Of a stretch of 20,957 bases of DNA, positions 1 to 5,168 are shown piece by piece. Where the stretch lies: positions 1-20,957 of the IMG/VR virus record IMGVR_UViG_3300028388_002789; one strand, 5' to 3'. Both the position numbers and the translations under genes were made by a program. Under the pieces are notes generated by a model. The model had not been told where the DNA came from and did no database searches. It was given only the letters and a program-made list of their open reading frames with translations. How positions within the stretch are numbered: the first letter of the stretch is position 1; each line of letters begins with the position of its first letter. This stretch comes from a virus.

Positions 1-66
1 AGGAGCGCTAGGATGGATAAACGGATGGAAGATATGAAGGAGCGTAACGATGCCAAAAGCAACTGA
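1..66 (+). CDS. C-terminal end of an upstream gene (partial)
   Basis: Frame 1 is open from the window edge to a TGA at 64-66 and would encode a short, highly charged tail (KRMEDMKERNDAKSN). It would overlap the next gene's start by 17 bases, as other genes here overlap. The other two forward frames close earlier (TAG at 9, TGA at 35). The stretch is too short to assign a family, and it could be non-coding leader sequence for the gene at 50. Confidence 0.3.
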   Translation, partial: RSARMDKRMEDMKERNDAKSN

Positions 67-838
67 GCATAAATCGGCCGAGTTTGTCAAACTCCTTTTC
101 ATCGGCACCTCCGGTGCAGGCAAAACTGGAGCCCTGACCTCCCTTGTCGAGGCGGGCTATGATCTTCGTATTATCGACATGGACAGCGGGCTCGACGCCC
201 TTATTAACCACGTCAAAGATGTGGACCCCGCTCTGCTCGAAAAGATCGAATACGAAACCTTCAGGGATAAGATCAAAATGACCTCAGGCGGGCCAAAAGT
301 TGACGGGGCTCCGAAAGCCTACGTTAATGCCTTGCGGGCCCTCGAGTCCTGGCCCGAGGATGAAAGTGATCCATCGACTTGGGGCCACGATAAAATCCTT
401 GTAATCGACTCCTTGACTAACATGGGCCGGGCAGCTTTCTTGTGGGCCAAAGCGGCCAACCCTGCGGCCAAAGACCCCCGTCAGTGGTATAAAGCGGCCC
501 AAGACCTTCTTGAGGATTTAATCGCTAACCTTACCTCAGACGGTTTCAATACCAACGTGATAGTCATTTCCCACGTTGATATGATCGAGACTAAAGAGGG
601 CATGATCAAGGGCTACGCCTCATCCATCGGCAAAGCACTCGGCCCGAAAATTCCGCGCTTCTTCAATACAATGCTTCTGTCTGAGACTCGCGGTGCGGGC
701 AACAGCGTAAAGCGCCAAATTCACACTGTGCCTACCGGCCTGATCGACCTTAAAAACCCTGCGCCCATGCGTATGGAAAAGAGTTACGACATTTCAGACG
801 GAATGGCCAAGGTCTTTAAGACCTTAAAGAATACGTAG
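50..838 (+). CDS. Sak4-like RecA-fold ATPase (phage ssDNA annealing/recombination)
   Basis: This 262-residue P-loop ATPase resembles the phage Sak4 group of minimal RecA/RadA-fold proteins, which promote single-strand annealing recombination with a phage SSB. Visible motifs are Walker A GTSGAGKT at residues 19-26, a hydrophobic strand with Walker B aspartate (KILVIDS, D120), and a third core strand ending in Ser-His (NVIVISH, about 169-175), the usual sensor position. There is no helicase or DnaB C-terminal motif, and the length fits a single core domain. The start is set by GAAGGAG at 36-42, seven bases before the ATG. The next gene looks like an ssDNA-binding partner, the usual genomic pairing. 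Family assignment is from motif pattern; ATPase fold is near certain, Sak4 membership likely. Confidence 0.8.
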   Translation: MPKATEHKSAEFVKLLFIGTSGAGKTGALTSLVEAGYDLRIIDMDSGLDALINHVKDVDPALLEKIEYETFRDKIKMTSGGPKVDGAPKAYVNALRALESWPEDESDPSTWGHDKILVIDSLTNMGRAAFLWAKAANPAAKDPRQWYKAAQDLLEDLIANLTSDGFNTNVIVISHVDMIETKEGMIKGYASSIGKALGPKIPRFFNTMLLSETRGAGNSVKRQIHTVPTGLIDLKNPAPMRMEKSYDISDGMAKVFKTLKNT

Positions 839-877
839 TCCGCCGCGATCTACAGTCGCACTGATGGGCCCATGAGG

Positions 878-904
878 GGGAGGGCCGGGCTACGTTTCCC
901 TCTC
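878..904 (+). other. Hairpin in the leader before the SSB-like gene
   Basis: In the 98-base gap 839-936 the RNA could fold as GGGAGGG (878-884) with CCCTCTC (898-904), seven pairs including one G-U, around a 13-base loop. There is no T-tract, so it does not look like an efficient intrinsic terminator; it may be an mRNA stability or processing element, or an attenuator. The SD of the next gene (GGAG, 924-927) lies 19 bases downstream and stays free. No other element was seen in this gap. Confidence 0.35.
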
Positions 905-936
905 ACTTAACCAAAACCTAAACGGAGAAAGAACCA

Positions 937-1404
937 ATGAAGTTTTCTGACGCACTTGATCGTAAACTCGAGGACATTCAGCGCCCGCCGAACCCGCCTG
1001 TCGGGCATTACATCTGGCAGGTTTCGAAGCATCCTGAAATGGATGAGTTTACGTCAAGCCGCACCGGCGCAGAATTCGAGCGTGTCAACATCCAACTTTC
1101 CTGTGTATCCGCGGGCGACGATGTGGACACTGATGAACTGTCGGACTACGGCAATATTCAGGGCTACACTCAGCGCAAGACTTTTCTCTTTCCGACCTCG
1201 GAAGACGAAAAGGCCTCTTACGAGCGTTCCTTGTTCAACCTGCGCCGCTTCCTTGACCATTGCGGAGTTGATTCGGACATGGCAATGAACGAGGCTCTTG
1301 CCGCGTGTGTCGGCCAACAGGTCATGGCGGAACTCAAGCATCGCCCCGATCCTGAAGACCCGGAAGTGGTCTACGCTGAAGTCGGTAAAACCGCGCCGGT
1401 CTAA
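937..1404 (+). CDS. Probable phage ssDNA-binding / recombination partner protein
   Basis: This 155-residue soluble acidic protein opens with MKFSDALDRKL, then PVGHYIWQV, a layout typical of DUF669-like and related OB-fold phage proteins that sit beside AAA/RecA-like recombination ATPases and are annotated as SSB-like. The first half is predicted beta-rich (strands around residues 22-30, 48-56 and 76-84), the middle helical (about 93-126), and the end returns to strands (VMAELKHRPD, VYAEVGK). No SSB-type acidic C-terminal tail is present; it ends GKTAPV. SD GGAG lies at 924-927, nine bases before the ATG. The ssDNA-binding role is inferred mainly from its position after the Sak4-like gene; fold and function are not proven by sequence alone. 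Confidence 0.5.
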   Translation: MKFSDALDRKLEDIQRPPNPPVGHYIWQVSKHPEMDEFTSSRTGAEFERVNIQLSCVSAGDDVDTDELSDYGNIQGYTQRKTFLFPTSEDEKASYERSLFNLRRFLDHCGVDSDMAMNEALAACVGQQVMAELKHRPDPEDPEVVYAEVGKTAPV

Positions 1405-1426
1405 GAACGATGGGACTAAACTTAGA

Positions 1427-1445
1427 GAGGGCTGTAATGGCCCTC
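1427..1445 (+). other. Hairpin just upstream of the DUF6378 gene
   Basis: GAGGGC (1427-1432) and GCCCTC (1440-1445) form a perfect 6-bp stem with a 7-base loop. It sits 11 bases upstream of the AGGAGG ribosome site and is the second GC-rich leader hairpin in this early operon. No T-tract follows, so it is more likely an RNA-processing or translational element than a terminator. Confidence 0.35.
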
Positions 1446-1455
1446 CCTTCCATAC

Positions 1456-1461
1456 AGGAGG
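1456..1461 (+). promoter_or_regulatory. Ribosome binding site that fixes the DUF6378 start
   Basis: AGGAGG lies five bases before the ATG at 1467. An earlier in-frame ATG at 1410 has no SD and would translate through the hairpin and this SD, so 1467 is preferred. Confidence 0.8.
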
Positions 1462-1466
1462 TTGGC

Positions 1467-1802
1467 ATGAAAGATCACACTAAGAAATTCGATGCAGACA
1501 TCAAAGGGCTGGTGAATAAGGAGCGGCAAGAGGCCTATGGCCACCCTCTTTATCACTTCCAGCGCACGGCGGCCATGAAGGCTCAGCTTAGTACTTGCCG
1601 TGATCCCGAACTTAGGCACGCCCTCGAAATGATCGCGGACAAAATGGCCAGGCTATGTGAAACGCCTACACATTATGACAGCTGGCTCGACATCGCGGGC
1701 TACGCCCGGACTGCAATGATGGTCATGGATGAGCGGGAGTTAAATCTAGAAATAAAAAATACTTCTAGCGTAAGCGTGCCTGCAGGAGACCTTACACTAT
1801 GA
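1467..1802 (+). CDS. DUF6378 domain phage protein
   Basis: This 111-residue, mostly helical protein carries the pattern I recognise as the DUF6378 family, common in phages of Proteobacteria: ERQEAYGHPLYHF near residue 20, then a helix AMKAQL, then MIADKMARLC and a C-terminal THYDSWLDIAGYA signature. The Y-G/F pattern plus the D-(S/C)-x-x-D-I-A-G-Y end resembles small all-alpha nucleotide-pyrophosphatase-like folds, but I do not see the full EExxE metal site of MazG, so no enzymatic role is claimed. The stop overlaps the next start as ATGA (1799-1802), implying coupling to the methyltransferase gene. An upstream ATG at 1410 would add 19 residues but lacks an SD. Confidence 0.7.
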   Translation: MKDHTKKFDADIKGLVNKERQEAYGHPLYHFQRTAAMKAQLSTCRDPELRHALEMIADKMARLCETPTHYDSWLDIAGYARTAMMVMDERELNLEIKNTSSVSVPAGDLTL

Positions 1803-3100
1803 CCACCGGAAATTTTGCAGTTATCCCTATCGACTCAATCTGGGTAGATCGTGAAAATCGTCAACGCAAAGAACTCGAAGGCATTGAGGAACTGGCCGAG
1901 AGTATCCGAGAACGCGGTCTTATCAATCCTGTGACCATTACTAAAGACTTGCAACTTATTGCGGGCGAACGTCGCTACGAGGCTCACAAACTTCTAGGTT
2001 TCGACCAGATCGCAGTCCATTTCACGGACGATCTGACTGAAGAAGAAATGCACCTTATCGAGCTGGAAGAAAACATCAAGCGGCTTGATCTAACTTGGCA
2101 AGACGAAGTGGACGCAGTAGCCCGCTTCCACTCTTTGCGCCAGCAAACAGAAACTGATTGGACACAGGAAAAGACCGCGGAGAACCTTGGCATGAGCCCG
2201 GCCTATGTATCCAAACAACTCCTCGTCAAAAAATACATTGACGAGGGCGTAAAAGACGTGATCGAAGCCCCCAAGTTGACAACTGCTGCTAATTTCGCGT
2301 CCAGGTTGCAAGAGCGCAAAAAGGCGTCAGTCCTTCGTGATCTTCGCCAGCAGAGTCAGTCGTCGTCGAGTGAGTCCCCAAGTATAACTGAGTCTGATCT
2401 TGCGGACATAGCCCCGCCAACTCAATCTCGTTTTGCGGACATCCTGAATGAAAACTTTCAGAAGTGGAGTAAAAATGTTCAAGAGGTTCCATTCAACCTC
2501 ATTCATTGCGATTTTCCCTATGGAGTAAATGCGGGCGATACAAAAGGGCAGTCCGGGGCAAAAGGTTATGGAGGCTACGAGGACAAGCCGGAAATCTATT
2601 TCGATCTCATCAATACTCTTAATAAAAATCTGGACAACTTTGTATCTCCCTCAGCGCACATGATTTTTTGGTTCAGTATGGATTTTTATACAGACACAGT
2701 TCAACTTCTTACCGACGGAGGCTGGTATGTAAATAAGTTTCCACTTATCTGGCATAAGACTGATAACACGGGCATCCTACCGGACAAGAGTCGCGGGCCA
2801 CGGCGTATCTACGAAACGGCCCTTCTATGCACTAGGGGTGATCGCAAGATCGTTAAGGCCAGAGGCAATTGCGTTGGCTCCGTGGTCACAAAAAAGTATC
2901 ACATGAGTGAAAAATCGACTACGATGCTTGAGCATTTTCTATCCATGCTCGTAGACGAAACGACTACATTCCTTGACCCAACCTGCGGCTCTGGCAATGC
3001 CGTAAAGGTGGCCGAAAGTCTGGGGGCCGATTGGGCACTAGGTCTAGAAATCAATCCTGAATACGTAACACTCGCCCGCGAAAACCTGGAGCTTGACTAA
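1799..3100 (+). CDS. ParB-N domain fused to a beta-class DNA methyltransferase
   Basis: This 433-residue protein has three parts. Residues 5-95 are a ParB/Srx-like domain (LINPVTI, then LIAGERRYEAHKLLG at 53-67). Residues 117-150 look like a KorB/ParB helix-turn-helix (TQEKTAENLGMSPAYVSKQL). After a Ser-rich linker (183-200), residues 220-433 form an SAM-dependent amino-methyltransferase with catalytic motif IV (HCDFPYG, 236-242) before the SAM-binding motif I (FLDPTCGSGN, 391-400) and LGLEINPEY (414-422). The IV-then-I order is the beta class (N6-adenine or N4-cytosine). Motif IV reads DFPY rather than DPPY. No restriction endonuclease partner is nearby, so it is probably a solitary methylase for self-protection or regulation, with target choice possibly helped by the ParB/HTH part. 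It starts in ATGA overlap with the previous gene. Confidence 0.88.
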   Translation: MTTGNFAVIPIDSIWVDRENRQRKELEGIEELAESIRERGLINPVTITKDLQLIAGERRYEAHKLLGFDQIAVHFTDDLTEEEMHLIELEENIKRLDLTWQDEVDAVARFHSLRQQTETDWTQEKTAENLGMSPAYVSKQLLVKKYIDEGVKDVIEAPKLTTAANFASRLQERKKASVLRDLRQQSQSSSSESPSITESDLADIAPPTQSRFADILNENFQKWSKNVQEVPFNLIHCDFPYGVNAGDTKGQSGAKGYGGYEDKPEIYFDLINTLNKNLDNFVSPSAHMIFWFSMDFYTDTVQLLTDGGWYVNKFPLIWHKTDNTGILPDKSRGPRRIYETALLCTRGDRKIVKARGNCVGSVVTKKYHMSEKSTTMLEHFLSMLVDETTTFLDPTCGSGNAVKVAESLGADWALGLEINPEYVTLARENLELD

Positions 3101-3339
3101 TGCTGACCAACATTCATCCGACACAAACCCGCAGACTGGCCGATGAACAGGACGAATACCTCTCCTTATCCATTTCAGACAGGCAGACTGAGGACGGGCA
3201 AAACGTCATGGAGTCTATCTGGGAACCTACGCCGACAGAACTTGAAATGCTTAAAGAAGGCGGTGTAGTTGTCCTACAAATCCTTGGCCGTATACACCCA
3301 CCAGTTTTTATAACTGCCGCAACTGTCGAACGGGATTGA
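3100..3339 (+). CDS. Small conserved phage protein, function unknown
   Basis: This is a 79-residue hypothetical protein whose ATG overlaps the methyltransferase stop by one base (TAATG, 3098-3102), so it is co-translated. The C-terminal half (WEPTPTELEMLKEGGVVVLQILGRIHPPVFI) matches a pattern I remember in small phage proteins from several proteobacterial phages, with a helix T-x-x-E-L-x-x-L-K-x-G-G and a strand ending in HPPV. There are no catalytic motifs, membrane segments or cysteines. Its stop TGA (3337-3339) lies inside the -35 box of the following promoter. Function not recognised. Confidence 0.6.
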   Translation: MLTNIHPTQTRRLADEQDEYLSLSISDRQTEDGQNVMESIWEPTPTELEMLKEGGVVVLQILGRIHPPVFITAATVERD

Positions 3340-3364
3340 CATTAAGCTGGTATGGTTGTATGAT
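3336..3364 (+). promoter_or_regulatory. Strong sigma70-type promoter inside the replication cluster
   Basis: TTGACA (3336-3341) is a perfect -35, followed by a 17-base spacer and TATGAT (3359-3364), a 5/6 match to the -10 consensus. Transcription would begin near 3371, and the SD GGGAGG (3383-3388) and ATG (3394) follow at once, giving a leader of about 20 bases. It would supply the UDG, polymerase and helicase genes independently of the upstream recombination genes. The -35 box overlaps the stop codon of the preceding gene. This is the only near-consensus site I noticed on the + strand. Confidence 0.75.
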
Positions 3365-3393
3365 TAAGTGAAGGGACCATACGGGAGGACATC

Positions 3394-3609
3394 ATGAACA
3401 AAACAGAATGGTTTTGCTACGAGCGGCATTTCAATGGCCGGGCAGTGCCAGTTAAATACACGAAAAGGCCAGAGCCAAAACACGCTGAAGGTGCTGATCG
3501 TAGAATAATCGAAGGCAGTTTGATGGAAATTCCAGTCGGCCTATCCTTAGATGAAGCCGAGAAATATTTCCTACTTAAGAAAGGGGGCCGTTTTGAGTAC
3601 CGCGCATAA
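3394..3609 (+). CDS. Small hypothetical protein, first gene after the promoter
   Basis: This 71-residue basic protein (MNKTEWFCYERHF ... GGRFEYRA) belongs to no family I recognise. The ATG follows GGGAGG (3383-3388) by five bases, and the gene is the first one downstream of the near-consensus promoter, so it should be well expressed. It has no membrane segment; the N-terminal half is rich in Arg, Lys and aromatic residues, with a short predicted helix (SLDEAEKYFLLKK) near the end. Its last 17 bases overlap the UDG-exonuclease gene, whose SD lies inside this coding sequence, so the two are probably translationally coupled. Confidence 0.6.
   Translation: MNKTEWFCYERHFNGRAVPVKYTKRPEPKHAEGADRRIIEGSLMEIPVGLSLDEAEKYFLLKKGGRFEYRA
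3582..3587 (+). promoter_or_regulatory. Ribosome binding site selecting a TTG start
   Basis: AGGGGG lies five bases before TTG at 3593. The only upstream in-frame ATG (3551) has no SD, sits right after an in-frame TAG, and would add 14 residues that precede the first conserved strand of the glycosylase. A later ATG at 3617 lacks an SD and would start inside that strand. Confidence 0.6.
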
Positions 3610-4627
3610 ACCCGTCATGATCGTAGGTGAGGCTTGGGGTGAGCAAGAAGAGCGAGAAGGAAAACCTTTTTGCGGCCCGGCGGGCTCTGTACTCCGCGGT
3701 ATTCTGCGTCAGACCGGCGTGGACATCAATGAATGTTATCTAACTAACGTCTTTAATTTTCGCCCGCCGGGTAACAAAATCGAGGCTCTGTGCGGTTCAA
3801 AATCTGAAGGCGTAGCTAACTACCGCCCGCTTAAGCCGGGCAAATATATCCTCGCAAAATACCAGCCAGAACTTGATCGTCTTCAAGAAGAGATTATGCG
3901 GGTTCGTCCAAACATTATAGTCGCAACGGGCAATGTGTCCTTGTGGGCTCTGTGCAAGAAGTCTGGCATTAAAAAATATCGCGGAGCTCCAATGCTAACA
4001 CATCCAGACATTTGCGGCGGCAAATTCAAAGTCATTCCGACATGGCATCCTGCGGCCATCTTGCGTCAATGGGAACTGCGTGTCGTATCCGTGGCCGACT
4101 TTTCTAAGGTCCGCCGTGAGTCCGAATTTCCTGAACTTCATCGCCCGTCACACTTGATCTACATGGAGCCCTCACTCGAGGACATCGAGGCTTTCTATCA
4201 TCAGTACTTGAAAAACCAGCCCTTCATATCGGCGGACATCGAGACAAAAGAACGCACGATTACTGAAATAGGTTTTGCTACCGCCGATGGAGCCCGCTGC
4301 ATAGTCATTCCGTTCTGGAGCCGTAAAGCCGTTGATGGAAATTATTGGCCTACGCTTGGGCAAGAGCGGGCAGCCTGGGATTGGGTTCGCCATATTTGCA
4401 CTAATCACGCACTTGTCGGACAAAACTTTTCCTACGATATTCAATATTTGTGGCGGACTGTAGGAATTCCTTGCCCAAAATTCGTGGGCGATACTATGGT
4501 CATGCACCATTCTATGCAGCCCGAATTAGAAAAATCCCTAGGTTTCTTGGGCTCCATCTATACCAACGAACCGTCATGGAAATTTATGCGAACTGACCAC
4601 TCAACACTCAAACAGGGAGACGATTGA
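3593..4627 (+). CDS. Uracil-DNA glycosylase-like domain fused to the N-terminal part of a PolA-type 3'-5' exonuclease
   Basis: The protein has 344 residues from the preferred TTG start (358 from ATG 3551). Residues 7-185 are a UDG-superfamily domain like families 4/5: motif A GEAWGEQEE (12-20, with Trp where GEAPG is usual), PFCGPAGSVL, TNVFNFRPPGNK, and motif B PTWHPAAILR (149-158). Residues 195-344 begin a DnaQ/PolA proofreading domain: motif I DIE (D215, E217), motif II NFSYD (278-282), then GDTMVMHHSMQPE (D300 region) and SLGFLGSIYTNEPSWK. The protein stops there, before motif III, which is found at the N-terminus of the polymerase gene 540 bases on. It should remove uracil and, with the polymerase chain, proofread. 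It lacks the N-terminal CxxC iron-sulfur ligands of classical family 4 enzymes. Joined to the next gene by TGATG. Confidence 0.85.
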   Translation: MSTAHKPVMIVGEAWGEQEEREGKPFCGPAGSVLRGILRQTGVDINECYLTNVFNFRPPGNKIEALCGSKSEGVANYRPLKPGKYILAKYQPELDRLQEEIMRVRPNIIVATGNVSLWALCKKSGIKKYRGAPMLTHPDICGGKFKVIPTWHPAAILRQWELRVVSVADFSKVRRESEFPELHRPSHLIYMEPSLEDIEAFYHQYLKNQPFISADIETKERTITEIGFATADGARCIVIPFWSRKAVDGNYWPTLGQERAAWDWVRHICTNHALVGQNFSYDIQYLWRTVGIPCPKFVGDTMVMHHSMQPELEKSLGFLGSIYTNEPSWKFMRTDHSTLKQGDD

Positions 4628-4854
4628 TGTTTCTTCGTGTAGTCCAAATTCACAATCAACACGCTCATGAGATTGAGCTAAATTCTGATCACATAGTCTA
4701 TATGAGAGACTCGCCAAAACCCCTAACCTTTGTCCACATGGTAGACGGTCAGTGGGTAGAAGATACCGGCCCGGCTACCACAGTCTTTCTTAGCAGTGGT
4801 GAAACAATTCACCTCAACGGCACCAAAGAAGAAATCCTGCAGAGGCTTCCATGA
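4627..4854 (+). CDS. Small beta-rich protein, FlbD-like pattern, inside the polymerase gap
   Basis: This is a 75-residue protein starting at ATG 4627, which overlaps the upstream stop (TGATG); AGGGAG lies seven bases upstream. The layout of strand, ELNSDHIVYMRD, strand (TTVFLSSGETIHLNG) and closing helix (TKEEILQRL) resembles the small FlbD family, seen in flagellar operons and sometimes in phages. That similarity is weak and is given as a fold hint, not a function. The gene lies between the exonuclease and polymerase halves of a normally continuous polymerase. Its stop overlaps the next ATG (ATGA, 4851-4854). Role unknown. Confidence 0.6.
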   Translation: MFLRVVQIHNQHAHEIELNSDHIVYMRDSPKPLTFVHMVDGQWVEDTGPATTVFLSSGETIHLNGTKEEILQRLP

Positions 4855-5168
4855 TATATCTTGCATCACCCTATTCTCATCCCGACGCTGTAGTCCGCAA
4901 CTTGCGTTATGAGCGTGTACTCTTCCATTGTGCCGAACAGATGCGAGCGGGCAAAGTCATTTTTTCGCCCATCGTCTACGGCCACCAGTTCGCCCTTCTC
5001 GGCCTAGCGCAGACTGACCATGTTTGGTGGAAAGAGTTTAATGAACGCATGATGGCCGGTTCAGAAGCCCTTCACGTTCTCATGCTTGAGGGCTGGCACG
5101 AGTCAAACGGCGTAAGCCATGAGATCAATTTTGCCCACGAAATCGGCCTTGAGGTAAAATTCGTATGA
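4851..5168 (+). CDS. DUF1937 protein (nucleoside deoxyribosyltransferase-like fold)
   Basis: This 105-residue protein begins MIYLASPYSHPD, the hallmark first strand of DUF1937 and of the wider nucleoside 2-deoxyribosyltransferase-like (Rossmann-type) superfamily. It continues with FSPIVYGHQFA, a middle helix HVWWKEFNERMM, a strand ALHVLMLEGW, and the C-terminal HESNGVSHEINFAHEIGL, where S-x-G-V-x-x-E-I is characteristic; the Glu of HEINFA is the likely active-site acid by analogy. Its substrate is not known; a role in handling nucleosides or modified nucleotides is inferred from the fold and from lying between a UDG-exonuclease and a polymerase. Both ends overlap neighbours by ATGA, so it is embedded in a tightly coupled operon. 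Confidence 0.8.
   Translation: MIYLASPYSHPDAVVRNLRYERVLFHCAEQMRAGKVIFSPIVYGHQFALLGLAQTDHVWWKEFNERMMAGSEALHVLMLEGWHESNGVSHEINFAHEIGLEVKFV

Noticed and set aside
956-1288. 110-residue plus-strand frame inside the SSB-like gene
   Set aside because: Arg/Ser/Thr-rich out-of-frame composition, no SD and no family likeness.
1410-1466. Longer N-terminus of the DUF6378 protein from ATG 1410
   Set aside because: No SD, it would cover a hairpin and a strong AGGAGG with a well-placed ATG at 1467.
3551-3592. ATG 3551 as start of the UDG-exonuclease
   Set aside because: No SD and it directly follows an in-frame TAG; TTG 3593 has AGGGGG at good spacing. Not fully excluded.
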